In this document: positions 19,268 to 27,330 of the stretch, piece by piece
How positions within the stretch are numbered: position 1 is the stretch's first letter
Layout: each line of letters begins with the position of its first letter
Source: Aliishimia ponticola
GTDB taxonomy: Bacteria > Pseudomonadota > Alphaproteobacteria > Rhodobacterales > Rhodobacteraceae
DNA: 64,000 nucleotides
Assembly: GCF_004803475.1 (NCBI RefSeq)
Contig: NZ_SRKY01000001.1
Coordinates: forward strand, 310,001-374,000
Reading direction: 5' to 3'
The notes under the pieces: model-generated
Database searches by the model: none
The model's input: the letters and a program-made list of their open reading frames with translations, nothing else
Told to the model about the DNA's origin: nothing
Position numbers and translations under genes: made by a program

Positions 19268-20473
19268 TTAGTCGGCGTTGCGCGTTGCGGTAACCGCCAC
19301 GTTTACTTCGACCGAAAACCCAAGAGAGCTTTCATCGGCCATGTTCTCGCCAATCCCGAAATCGAGACGGTCGAGGATCAGCGTCGATTCCATGCTTGCG
19401 GTCTCGCCATCCCGTACCAGCGAATAGGGCAGGGTCACGGGCACCGTGTGGTCCTTGATCGTCAGCGTGCCGTCTGCCGCGTAGCCGTCAGCAATGGTGA
19501 CGATATCGGCTTTGAAGACAGCGGTGGGATAGTTTTCGGCTGCGAAGTAATCCGGGCCAAGCGCCTGATCCGTGACAGATCCCAGCGTCAACGACGGGAT
19601 GGAGATCGTGACCTCGACCTCGCCGGCCTTGCCCTGCGGCACGTCCGGGTCGAACGTGATCGCTGCGGTCCAGTCAGCGAAACTGCCTTCCACAGTGCTG
19701 CCGAACTGCTGGGTGGTGATGGCGATTTTCCCGTCGGTCACGGTCCAATCGGAGGCGACGGTTTCCAGCGCGGCGGCTTGCGGCGCGGCGGTGCCATGCC
19801 CGCCAAAGACACCGATTGCGCTGCCAATGCCCAACGCGGCGCCCCAGACGACCAGTGCAGACAGGATCGGCGCGGCGGCCGAACGATGTGCCCCGGCTTC
19901 CGGCGTTGTGGTCTGGCCAAACCACATGCGGCGCAGCGTCGAATCGCGATCGATGAAGTGATGCTTCAACGCGCCCGCCACATGCAGCAGAATGGATGCC
20001 GCCAAAACCCGTTCGAACACGATATGCAGCCCCGCGAACACCCCGGCGACTGCGTCATCCTTGGGCACGAAGGGCAGCGATTGGCCAAATGGCCACCAGA
20101 TCGGTGCGAAGCCCGTTGTCGCGGCGTGATGAATCCAGCCCGACATCGGCACGAGCAGGAGCGAGCCATACAAAAGCCAATGCACGGTTTCCGCGGCCCA
20201 ATGCTCCACCCGGCGATCCGGGTGCAGCGGCCCCGGTTTGGGTTGCGACAGCGCCCAAGCGATACGGGCAAGCGCCACGAAGAATACGGTCACACCCAGC
20301 GTCTTGTGCAGCGAGAACAGGAATGCCTTGCGGGCCAACTGCTCTCCGGTGTCGAAGGGCAGCCCATTGGCGATGATCCCCAGCGGAATCAGGGTCAGGA
20401 TCAGAAGCGCGGTCAGCCAGTGAAAGCTTTTCGAAACGGTCCCGTAGCGGTGATGCGAATTGGTGGTGGCCAT
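19268..20473 (-). CDS. Cytochrome b561-YceI fusion protein
   Basis: A 401-residue fusion. Residues 1-185 are a cytochrome b561 with four helices and haem-ligand candidates HRYGTVSKSFHWLTALLI, LHKTLGVTVFF, WIHHAA and LLHVAGALKHHF. A fifth helix (ILSALVVWGAALGIGSAIG, about 205-225) leads to a YceI barrel (about 235-400) containing VTIADGYAADGTLTIKDHTV. The YceI part would lie in the periplasm beside the b561 quinol site, suggesting it handles a quinone-like isoprenoid or shields the redox centre. The arrangement recurs in Rhodobacterales. The free-standing yceI lies convergently next to it. Confidence 0.92.
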   Translation of the reverse strand: MATTNSHHRYGTVSKSFHWLTALLILTLIPLGIIANGLPFDTGEQLARKAFLFSLHKTLGVTVFFVALARIAWALSQPKPGPLHPDRRVEHWAAETVHWLLYGSLLLVPMSGWIHHAATTGFAPIWWPFGQSLPFVPKDDAVAGVFAGLHIVFERVLAASILLHVAGALKHHFIDRDSTLRRMWFGQTTTPEAGAHRSAAAPILSALVVWGAALGIGSAIGVFGGHGTAAPQAAALETVASDWTVTDGKIAITTQQFGSTVEGSFADWTAAITFDPDVPQGKAGEVEVTISIPSLTLGSVTDQALGPDYFAAENYPTAVFKADIVTIADGYAADGTLTIKDHTVPVTLPYSLVRDGETASMESTLILDRLDFGIGENMADESSLGFSVEVNVAVTATRNAD

Positions 20474-20584
20474 GTGTCAGATCCTGATTGGGTCGCTGAG
20501 TTTGGTCGCCGCGTACGGGCACCTTCAGGAATTCACATAGGCCGGGCGCGATCAAACAAAAACGTCACGGCTGCACATGACAAG

Positions 20585-20617
20585 TGCGCCAGCGCGGGGA
20601 GAGTAGGCGCTGGCGCA
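20585..20617. repeat. Perfect 11-bp inverted repeat
   Basis: TGCGCCAGCGC (20585-20595) and GCGCTGGCGCA (20607-20617) flank an 11-nt spacer. There is no adjacent T run, so it may be an RNA stem or an operator rather than a simple terminator. Confidence 0.8.
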
Positions 20618-20671
20618 GTGGTCCGGTTCGTCTTGGCGCGTGGGGACTTGCCTTGGGACGGGGGGCCGGAC

Positions 20672-20709
20672 GCGGGAGACAGGAGTGAGTACGTGCCGTC
20701 GTCTCCCGC
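20672..20709. repeat. Perfect 9-bp inverted repeat
   Basis: GCGGGAGAC (20672-20680) and GTCTCCCGC (20701-20709) flank a 20-nt loop, 55 nt beyond the previous palindrome. A TTTTT run follows 19 nt later. Confidence 0.75.
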
Positions 20710-20909
20710 AGGGGTATTCACCTCAACCGTTTTTGCTTGTGCGATAGCAAAGCAGGGTGTGAGTGGGGCCCGTTGGCTACGGGCAACGAACTGAAGCGGA
20801 GGGCGAAACCAATCGGAAAGGTCGCATTAACGAAGAGTAGAAACATAAGTCACGTTATCCAAAAAAGTGATGCGGTTTCCCGAACTTGCGCGGTAGGCGC
20901 GAATCAATG

Positions 20910-20922
20910 CTACCATAGGTAG
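20910..20922. promoter_or_regulatory. Palindrome upstream of fabD, candidate operator
   Basis: CTACCATAGGTAG is a perfect 5-bp inverted repeat with a 3-nt centre, 98 nt before the fabD start, in the likely promoter area. Fatty-acid genes often carry short palindromic operators, but this sequence matches no operator I know. Confidence 0.3.
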
Positions 20923-21019
20923 TGGTTCGATCCAAAAGCTTTTGTGCCCGCGGTGATTGCGCCTTGGGCGGTGCCAGCGTATCCAGAACACCGGATCGCA
21001 GGAAACAGAGGGCAGCAAT

Positions 21020-21958
21020 ATGAGCCTTGCATTCATCTTTCCCGGACAAGGGGCGCAAACCATTGGCATGGGCAAGGCCCTTGCCGACGCATACCCGGTT
21101 GCGGCAGACGTCTTTGCGGAAGTCGACGACGCACTGGGCGAAGCCTTGTCCAAGCTGATCTGGGAGGGCGATCAGGATATGCTGACGCTGACCCAGAACG
21201 CGCAGCCCGCGCTGATGGCGACCTCTGTCGCGGCGCTGCGGGCGATGGAAGCCGAAGGGTTCGGGCTGGACCGCGCGTCTTATGTGGCGGGGCATTCGCT
21301 TGGGGAATATTCGGCGCTTTGCGCGGCGGGGGCGATTTCACTTTCGGACACGGCGCGGCTGCTGCGCACGCGCGGCAAGGCCATGCAAGAGGCAGTTCCG
21401 GTCGGTGTCGGGGCGATGGCCGCGCTGCTGGGGCTGGATTTCGAAACCGCGCGCGAGGTCGCGCAGGAATCAGCGCTTGGCGACATGGTTTGCCAGGCCG
21501 CCAATGACAATGATCCAAGCCAGGTCGTCGTCTCGGGGCACCGCGAAGCGGTCGAGCATGCGGTAGAACGTGCCAAGGCCAAGGGCGCAAAGCGCGCCGT
21601 GATGCTGCCGGTCAGCGCGCCATTCCATTGTGCGCTGATGCAGCCCGCAGCCGATGTCATGGCGCAAGCGCTGGCCGAGGTCGAAATCAAGGCGCCCGCT
21701 GTGCCGCTGGTCGCCAATGTCCGCGCCGAAGCGGTCAGCGATCCCGACCAGATTCGCGCGCTGCTGGTAGAGCAGGTGACAGGGTCCGTGCGCTGGCGCG
21801 AAAGCGTGCTGTGGATGGGCGAAAACGGTGTGACCGATCTGCTTGAGATCGGCGCAGGCAAGGCGCTGAGCGGCATGGTCCGCCGGATCAATCGCGATCT
21901 GGTCACCATGGCCGTTGGCACGCCCGAAGATGTGGCGAAACTCGTAGGCAAGGAATAA
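21020..21958 (+). CDS. fabD: Malonyl-CoA:ACP transacylase
   Basis: A 312-residue enzyme that loads malonate onto acyl carrier protein for fatty-acid elongation. It opens LAFIFPGQGAQTIGMGKAL. The nucleophilic Ser is in AGHSLGEYSAL near residue 92, and the catalytic His in VSAPFHCALM near residue 200. The start at 21020 is preceded by GAGGG; the longer frame from 20957 adds unrelated sequence. It is the first gene of fabD-fabG-acpP, 10 nt before fabG. Confidence 0.96.
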   Translation: MSLAFIFPGQGAQTIGMGKALADAYPVAADVFAEVDDALGEALSKLIWEGDQDMLTLTQNAQPALMATSVAALRAMEAEGFGLDRASYVAGHSLGEYSALCAAGAISLSDTARLLRTRGKAMQEAVPVGVGAMAALLGLDFETAREVAQESALGDMVCQAANDNDPSQVVVSGHREAVEHAVERAKAKGAKRAVMLPVSAPFHCALMQPAADVMAQALAEVEIKAPAVPLVANVRAEAVSDPDQIRALLVEQVTGSVRWRESVLWMGENGVTDLLEIGAGKALSGMVRRINRDLVTMAVGTPEDVAKLVGKE

Positions 21959-21968
21959 GGGCATCTCA

Positions 21969-22706
21969 ATGTTCGATTTGACAGGAAAATCCGCACTCAT
22001 CACCGGGGCGTCCGGCGGCATCGGGGCCGATATTGCGCGCACGCTGCACGCGGCGGGGGCGACCGTGGGGCTGTCCGGCACGCGGGTGGAGCCGTTGGAG
22101 CAATTGGCGGCAGAGCTGGGCGATCGCGCCCATGTGCTGCCCTGCAACTTGTCCGATTTCGAAGCGGTGGATGCGCTGCCCAAGCAAGCGGTCGAAGCCA
22201 TGGGCGCGGTCGATATCCTTGTGAACAACGCGGGCATTACGCGCGACAACCTCTTCATGCGCATGTCCAACGACGAATGGCAAAGCGTCATCGACGTGAA
22301 CCTCACAGCCACATTCCGCCTGTGCAAAGCTGTGCTGCGCGGCATGATGAAGGCGCGGTGGGGCCGGATCGTGAATATCTCTTCGGTTGTGGGTGCCACG
22401 GGCAATCCGGGGCAGGGCAACTACGCGGCCTCCAAGGCCGGGATGATCGGTATGAGCAAAAGCCTCGCCTATGAGGTTGCCAGCCGGGGAATCACGGTGA
22501 ATGCGGTCGCGCCGGGCTTTATCCAGACGGCGATGACCGACAAGCTGAACGACGATCAGAAGGCCGCGATCCTGACCCAGATTCCCACCGGTCGCATGGG
22601 CGATCCGGCGGAAATCGCCAGTGCCGTTCTCTATCTTTCCAGTGCGGAAGCCGCTTATGTCACGGGCACGACCTTGCACGTGAACGGCGGTATGGCCATG
22701 TTATAG
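21969..22706 (+). CDS. fabG: 3-oxoacyl-ACP reductase
   Basis: A 245-residue short-chain dehydrogenase that reduces 3-oxoacyl-ACP with NADPH. It shows the cofactor motif TGASGGIGADIA near residue 13, NNAGITRDN near residue 86, and the catalytic triad in ISSVVGATGNPGQGNYAASK (Ser, Tyr, Lys, about 137-155). Length and sequence are typical of true FabG, and the position between fabD and acpP supports this over other SDR functions. Confidence 0.96.
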   Translation: MFDLTGKSALITGASGGIGADIARTLHAAGATVGLSGTRVEPLEQLAAELGDRAHVLPCNLSDFEAVDALPKQAVEAMGAVDILVNNAGITRDNLFMRMSNDEWQSVIDVNLTATFRLCKAVLRGMMKARWGRIVNISSVVGATGNPGQGNYAASKAGMIGMSKSLAYEVASRGITVNAVAPGFIQTAMTDKLNDDQKAAILTQIPTGRMGDPAEIASAVLYLSSAEAAYVTGTTLHVNGGMAML

Positions 22707-22723
22707 AACCGTCTTCGCACGCC

Positions 22724-22751
22724 TTGCCATTCGAACAGACTATGCTATAGG
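22724..22751 (+). promoter_or_regulatory. Candidate promoter of acpP
   Basis: TTGCCA (22724-22729) and TATAGG (22746-22751) are spaced by 16 bp in the 208-base gap between fabG and acpP. The implied leader is about 155 nt and contains a G/C-rich stem-forming stretch (22796-22835). acpP is needed in far larger amounts than fabD or fabG, so a separate promoter is expected. Confidence 0.55.
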
Positions 22752-22914
22752 CGGCGCTGACATTGACCCTGAGGCATGTTGATCCATGTCGAAGGGACCT
22801 TGGGGGGACCCCGGGGTTGAACCGCCCATGTGGGGCATATCAAGGCTCTCCCGGGAAGCGGGGGCAAAATATTCGGATCTGAAGCATCCGACACGTAACA
22901 TGAGGACTTGAAGT

Positions 22915-23148
22915 ATGAGCGACATCGCAGATCGGGTGAAAAAGATCGTGGTGGATCACCTCGGAGTGGAAGAGGACAAGGTCACCGACAATGCTTCTTT
23001 CATTGATGACCTGGGCGCGGACAGCCTGGACACCGTAGAACTGGTGATGGCGTTCGAAGAGGAATTCGGTATCGAGATTCCGGACGACGCAGCCGAGACC
23101 ATCCAAACTTTCGGTGATGCAGTTAAGTTCATTTCCGAAGCCAGCTAA
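22915..23148 (+). CDS. acpP: Acyl carrier protein
   Basis: A 77-residue ACP, the carrier of growing fatty acyl chains. The phosphopantetheine attachment Ser is residue 37 in [15 protein letters not shown]. The composition is acidic and four-helix, with the usual [14 protein letters not shown] helix. AGGAC precedes the ATG. It is closed by a very strong terminator, so the genes to its right are separately transcribed. Confidence 0.98.
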   Translation: MSDIADRVKKIVVDHLGVEEDKVTDNASFIDDLGADSLDTVELVMAFEEEFGIEIPDDAAETIQTFGDAVKFISEAS

Positions 23149-23172
23149 GCTTCGGCTACAAAATGATCTAAG

Positions 23173-23209
23173 CGGCGTTTTTCCTTGGCGGAAAGACGCC
23201 GTTTTTTTT
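23173..23209 (+). terminator. Strong intrinsic terminator of acpP
   Basis: A 12-bp stem (23173-23184 with 23190-23201, one G-U pair) and a TTGGC loop are followed by eight T residues (23202-23209). Confidence 0.95.
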
Positions 23210-23295
23210 CCCGGTGTGCGGGAATCGGGCTGACAGGCTCTCGGTGGCGCGTCATTGTGTATGCTTAAGAGGCAGCAGAATGGACTCTCGCAAAA

Positions 23296-23865
23296 ATGAG
23301 GGCAATTCCGACAATAAGAACCGCGCGGCTTACGCTGCGGGCGATGCGCTTGCAGGATTTCGAGCGTTTCGCAGAGATTTGGCGTGATCCGTCGGTGGTG
23401 GCACATTTAGGCGGCGTCCCGTGGGACGAACCGCGCGCCTGGGCGTCTTTCCTGCGCAATGCCGGGCATTGGCAGATGGTCGGCTATGGCCAATGGGCGA
23501 TTGAACCGCATGGCACGCGGGAGATGGTCGGGCAGGTCGGTTTTTTCGTCGACCGCACGGATGAGGCCGCATCGCCATGGCCCGAAGCCGGCTGGATGCT
23601 GCACCCGGACGCGCAGGGGCAGGGGCTGGGCATTGACGCCGTTCAAGCTGCCCATGACTGGTTCGACCGGGTCATCACCGGGCCGCTGACCTGCCGGATT
23701 TTGCCGGGCAACGACCGGTCCGATGCCATCGCGCGGCAGCTTGGCTATCACTTGGCGGACCCCGAAACTGAAGACGACGGTGCGCTACAACTATATCTGC
23801 GCAAGACGCCCCCGGGCGGGCCACGCAATCTTTTGGACGACTGCTCCACTCGTGGTAGCATGTGA
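23296..23865 (+). CDS. GNAT family N-acetyltransferase (RimJ/RimL type)
   Basis: A 189-residue acetyltransferase. It opens IPTIRTARLTLRAMRLQDFERFAEI, the classic start of RimJ/RimL-like GNATs, and the acetyl-CoA loop is seen in LHPDAQGQGLGIDAVQAA near residue 110 (Q-x-x-G-x-G/A form). The ribosome-binding site is weak. It sits between acpP and a HisA-like gene, interrupting the usual acpP-fabF adjacency. The substrate is unknown. Confidence 0.85.
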   Translation: MRAIPTIRTARLTLRAMRLQDFERFAEIWRDPSVVAHLGGVPWDEPRAWASFLRNAGHWQMVGYGQWAIEPHGTREMVGQVGFFVDRTDEAASPWPEAGWMLHPDAQGQGLGIDAVQAAHDWFDRVITGPLTCRILPGNDRSDAIARQLGYHLADPETEDDGALQLYLRKTPPGGPRNLLDDCSTRGSM

Positions 23866-23893
23866 GTCTCTCAACAAAATCACCGGGGCTTCA

Positions 23894-24637
23894 ATGATCA
23901 TCTATCCGACACTGGAACTGCTGAACCATCGCTGTGTTTCCGTGACGCGCGGCCGGCTGGAGGCAGCGTCGATTTGGCATGTCGATCCGCTGGAGACAGC
24001 GCGTTCATGGGCCGAGGCCGGGGCGGAATGGATGCATCTGACCGATTTCGATTGGGTGGCCGGGAGAGACGGCAACACCGATCAGGTGCGGGAGATCATC
24101 CGCTCCGTCGGGATTCCGGTGCAATTGGCCGGGGGCTTCCGCACGGCGGATGCGGTCGCGCAGTGGATTGAGCTGGGGGCGGGACGGGTCGTTCTGTCGA
24201 CATTGGCGGTGCTGGACCCTGACGGGGTGAAGGCGCTGGCCAAGGCCTATCCCGATCAGATCGTGATCTCGGTCGATGTGCTGGAAGGCCGCGTGATGAC
24301 CCATGGTTGGCAGCAGCAAAGCGCCTATGAGCCTGAAACGCTGATCCGCGCCTATAATGACGCCCCGCTTGCGGCGGTCATCGTGACGGATATCGAGCCG
24401 CGGGATCGCGCCGCGGATGGCCGGTTGGGTCTTGTCTCTGGTCTGGCGTCCATCGCCCGCGCGCCGGTTATCGCCAGCGGCGTGGTCAGCAGCGAGGACG
24501 ATGTCGCGCGGCTGAAATACATTCCCAACATCGCCGGGGCCATGGTTGGCCGCGCCTTGTTCGAGAAGGCCGTCGATCTGCCGAGCGTGCTGAAGCTTGC
24601 CCGTCCCGAGGTCGAACCGGTCGCCGATTTCATCTGA
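23894..24637 (+). CDS. HisA-like TIM-barrel protein, divergent
   Basis: A 247-residue protein homologous to HisA (phosphoribosylformimino-AICAR phosphate isomerase). Retained features are ISVDVLEGRVMTHGW (the second catalytic Asp region), VIVTDIE (the catalytic Thr region) and SGVVSSEDDVARL with the phosphate-binding GAMVGRALFE. The first catalytic Asp (position 8 in HisA) is Glu here (MIIYPTLELLN), and the loop after TDIE is expanded (PRDRAADG instead of KDG). It lies outside any his operon, between a GNAT gene and fabF. A role other than histidine synthesis is likely; the start at 23894 is fixed by homology. Confidence 0.8.
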   Translation: MIIYPTLELLNHRCVSVTRGRLEAASIWHVDPLETARSWAEAGAEWMHLTDFDWVAGRDGNTDQVREIIRSVGIPVQLAGGFRTADAVAQWIELGAGRVVLSTLAVLDPDGVKALAKAYPDQIVISVDVLEGRVMTHGWQQQSAYEPETLIRAYNDAPLAAVIVTDIEPRDRAADGRLGLVSGLASIARAPVIASGVVSSEDDVARLKYIPNIAGAMVGRALFEKAVDLPSVLKLARPEVEPVADFI

Positions 24638-24813
24638 CCGGGCCGGGACCAAGTACGGGGTCGGTTTATCACGAAAATTCATAACATAGCGGCGAAAGCA
24701 CGCTGCCCCGCGCTGCGGTGGGCCTTGCCGATGGGTCGACAAGCGGGGTAAGAGCAGCCAACCGGGGCTTGTCCGCCAAGGAAAGCTCGGACGGAGGAAG
24801 AAGGGCAATTAGC

Positions 24814-26070
24814 ATGCGCAGAGTCGTCGTAACCGGATTGGGTTTGGTCACACCTTTGGCCGATGGGGTCGAAGCCAGTTGGAGCCGGATCCTTGATGGT
24901 CAATCCGGGGCGGGCCCGATCACGCAATTCGACCCCGAAGGGTTGACCACCACCTATGCCTGCGAAGTGCCACGGGGCGACGGAACTGACGGGACTTTCA
25001 ACGCCGACGCCTACATGGCACCGAAAGAGCAGCGCAAGGTCGACACCTTTATCCTGTTCGGGCTGGCTGCCGCACAGCAGGCGGTCGAGGATGCGGGCTG
25101 GATGCCGGAAGATCGTGAGAGCCTTGAGCGCACCGGCGTTCTGATCGGCTCCGGTATCGGCGGGCTGAACTCCATCGCGAATACGACGATGATCATGGAA
25201 GAAAAGGGGCCGCGCCGGGTGTCTCCTTTCTTTGTGCCGGGCGCGCTGATCAACCTGATCTCCGGTCAGGTGAGCATCAAGTACGGCTTCAAGGGGCCGA
25301 ACCATTCGGTTGTGACGGCCTGTTCCACCGGGGCGCATGCCATCGGTGATGCGGCGCGTCTGATCCAGTATGGCGATGCGGATGTCATGGTCGCGGGCGG
25401 CGCGGAAGCGGCGATCTGCAAGATCGGCATCGCGGGGTTCAATGCGTGCAAGGCGCTGTCCACCAAGCGAGCCGACAACCCCAAAGCGGCCAGCCGCCCC
25501 TATGACGCGGATCGCGACGGGTTCGTAATGGGCGAGGGCGCGGGTATTGTCGTGCTGGAGGAATACGAGCACGCGGTTGCGCGCGGTGCCAAGATTTATG
25601 CCGAAGTCTCTGGCTACGGTTTGTCTGGCGATGCCTACCACATCACCGCCCCGTCCGAGGATGGCGACGGCGCGCTGCGTTCCATGCGGGCGGCGCTGAA
25701 ATCGGCGGGTCTGGAGCCGGCCGATCTGGATTACATCAATGCGCATGGCACATCGACCATGGCGGATGTGATCGAGCTTGGCGCGGTTGAAAAGATGATG
25801 GGCGATGCGGCAGGCAAGGTGACGATGTCGTCGACCAAATCTGCGACCGGACACCTTTTGGGGGCCGCAGGCGCGATCGAGGCGATCTTCTCGATCCTTG
25901 CGATCCGCGATCAGGTCTGCCCACCGACGATCAACCTGGACAATCCGGCGGTGGAGACCCCTGTGGACCTAGCCCCGAACCAGAAGCGCGAGCGTGAGGT
26001 CAAAGCGGCTTTGTCCAACTCCTTCGGGTTCGGCGGTACAAACGCCAGCGTCATCTTCACAAAGGTCTGA
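24814..26070 (+). CDS. fabF: 3-oxoacyl-ACP synthase II
   Basis: A 418-residue condensing enzyme that elongates acyl-ACP with malonyl-ACP. It opens MRRVVVTGLGLVTPLADGVE. The catalytic Cys is in VVTACSTGAHAIG near residue 168, and the two His residues are in NAHGTST and TGHLLGAAGA. The start at 24814 follows an AAGGG element; the longer frame is leader. The stop is 4 nt before mltG, giving a tight fabF-mltG pair as in other alphaproteobacteria. Confidence 0.96.
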   Translation: MRRVVVTGLGLVTPLADGVEASWSRILDGQSGAGPITQFDPEGLTTTYACEVPRGDGTDGTFNADAYMAPKEQRKVDTFILFGLAAAQQAVEDAGWMPEDRESLERTGVLIGSGIGGLNSIANTTMIMEEKGPRRVSPFFVPGALINLISGQVSIKYGFKGPNHSVVTACSTGAHAIGDAARLIQYGDADVMVAGGAEAAICKIGIAGFNACKALSTKRADNPKAASRPYDADRDGFVMGEGAGIVVLEEYEHAVARGAKIYAEVSGYGLSGDAYHITAPSEDGDGALRSMRAALKSAGLEPADLDYINAHGTSTMADVIELGAVEKMMGDAAGKVTMSSTKSATGHLLGAAGAIEAIFSILAIRDQVCPPTINLDNPAVETPVDLAPNQKREREVKAALSNSFGFGGTNASVIFTKV

Positions 26071-26074
26071 CAAC

Positions 26075-27247
26075 GTGATTTGGCGGCATGTCGCGTCCAA
26101 CGCGGTGACTTTTCTGGTACTGACGCTGTTCCTGTTGGGCGGCGTCATCCTGTGGGGACGTGGCGAATATAACGCGGCGGGGCCGTTGGAGGATTCCATT
26201 TGCCTTCAGGTGCCGCGCGGCAGCACGATTCAGTCGGTCAGCCGTGACTTGGAGGCGCAAAATGCGATCCGCAACGGCGCGATCTTCCGCATGGGCGCGG
26301 ATTATCAGGAACTGGCCGATGATCTGAAAGCGGGGTCTTTCCTGATTTCGGAAGCCGCCTCCATGTCAGATATCGTGGCGACGATCACCGGCGACGGGCG
26401 GTCCACTTGTGGCACGCAGGTCCGGTATCTGGTGCGCGTGGCGGATCTGTTGGTGCGTGTGCGTGCGCTTGATCCGCAGACGCAGGGCTTTATCACAACG
26501 GCTGAGTTCCGTCCCGCAGAAGAAGAGGCACCGACAGCCTATAGCGCGGCGCTGGACGAGGTCGGGGTGGAATTGTCGGTGTCCTTGGCGCCCGGTGTGA
26601 CAAGCTGGCAGGTGGTCGAAAGCCTGAAAGCGATCGACGTGCTGGAAGGCGATATTGCCGAGGTTCCGGCAGAGGGCGCTTTGGCCCCGGAAAGCTATGA
26701 AGTGCGTCCCGGCGATGACCGGGCGGAGCTTGTGGCGCAGATGGAAGAGCTCCAGCTGGAGCGGATTTCCCGCGTCTGGGCCGAGCGCGATCCTGACTTG
26801 CCGCTGGAAACACCCGAAGAGTTGATGACTCTCGCCTCTATCGTCGAGAAGGAAACGGGCAATGCCGAAGAGCGCGGCGTGGTGGCCAGTGTCTTTGTCA
26901 ATCGTCTGCGTCAGGGGATGCGGCTGCAAACGGACCCGACAGTGATCTATGGCGTTACACGCGGGCAGGGCATCCTGGGCCGAGGTCTGCGCCAGAGCGA
27001 GCTGCGCGCACGCACGCCGTGGAACACCTATGTGATCGAAGGTCTGCCGCCGACACCGATTGCCAATCCGGGGCTGGCCAGTCTTGAAGCAGTCGCCAAT
27101 CCGCCGGACACGGATTTCGTCTTCTTCGTTGCCAAGACGCTGGACCCAGCCGATGGGCACAACTTCGCGGTCACTTTGGACGAACATAACCGCAATGTCG
27201 CGGAGTACCGTCGGCTTGAAGCGGAGCGCGCGAATTCAAACAATTAG
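26075..27247 (+). CDS. mltG: Endolytic murein transglycosylase
   Basis: A 390-residue MltG (YceG-like) enzyme that cleaves nascent glycan strands and so ends peptidoglycan chain growth. I place the start at GTG 26075, just after fabF, giving VIWRHVASNAVTFLVLTLFL with one N-terminal membrane helix. The signature LASIVEKETGNAEERG with VVASVFVNRLRQGMRLQTDPTVIYG (catalytic Glu in the first block) is near residues 252-295. It is transcribed with fabF. No terminator is seen after its stop; the next element is the GTA promoter region. Confidence 0.94.
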   Translation: MIWRHVASNAVTFLVLTLFLLGGVILWGRGEYNAAGPLEDSICLQVPRGSTIQSVSRDLEAQNAIRNGAIFRMGADYQELADDLKAGSFLISEAASMSDIVATITGDGRSTCGTQVRYLVRVADLLVRVRALDPQTQGFITTAEFRPAEEEAPTAYSAALDEVGVELSVSLAPGVTSWQVVESLKAIDVLEGDIAEVPAEGALAPESYEVRPGDDRAELVAQMEELQLERISRVWAERDPDLPLETPEELMTLASIVEKETGNAEERGVVASVFVNRLRQGMRLQTDPTVIYGVTRGQGILGRGLRQSELRARTPWNTYVIEGLPPTPIANPGLASLEAVANPPDTDFVFFVAKTLDPADGHNFAVTLDEHNRNVAEYRRLEAERANSNN

Positions 27248-27273
27248 GCGTGCGCCGTACGGCGGATTAAGGA

Positions 27274-27330
27274 TTTGTCAATTATACCGGTCGCTTACCG
27301 GGCGTTGTTAACCTTTTTTTAATTGACAAA
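27274..27330. repeat. 11-bp perfect inverted repeat overlapping the GTA promoter
   Basis: TTTGTCAATTA (27274-27284) and TAATTGACAAA (27320-27330) are exact reverse complements separated by 35 bp. The right arm contains the -35 hexamer TTGACA. Two widely spaced half sites suggest a regulator bridging or looping the promoter. Confidence 0.75.
27308..27322 (+). promoter_or_regulatory. Full CtrA-type box TTAA-N7-TTAA
   Basis: TTAA at 27308-27311, seven bases, and TTAA at 27319-27322, immediately before the -35 at 27323. This is the complete CtrA consensus known from alphaproteobacteria. CtrA is required for GTA gene expression in Rhodobacterales, which gives the site functional context. By chance such an 8-fixed-base motif is expected about once per 65 kb in balanced DNA and less often in GC-rich DNA. 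Confidence 0.6.

Larger units (their letters stand above)
20474..21019. other. 546-base intergenic region with several perfect palindromes
   Basis: No convincing gene. A short plus-strand frame at 20737-20922 (61 codons) has neither a ribosome-binding site nor protein-like composition. The region holds three perfect inverted repeats, listed separately: 20585-20617, 20672-20709 and 20910-20922. A non-coding RNA between the divergent b561-yceI and fabD genes is possible. Confidence 0.7.

Noticed and set aside
20737-20922. 61-codon frame in the fabD upstream region
   Set aside because: No ribosome-binding site, no recognisable composition, and it overlaps the promoter area and palindrome.
27274-27284. 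Possible leftward promoter from the left arm of the GTA inverted repeat (TTGACA on the minus strand)
   Set aside because: No -10-like sequence is found 15-19 bp downstream on the minus strand, and it would read into the mltG gene antisense.
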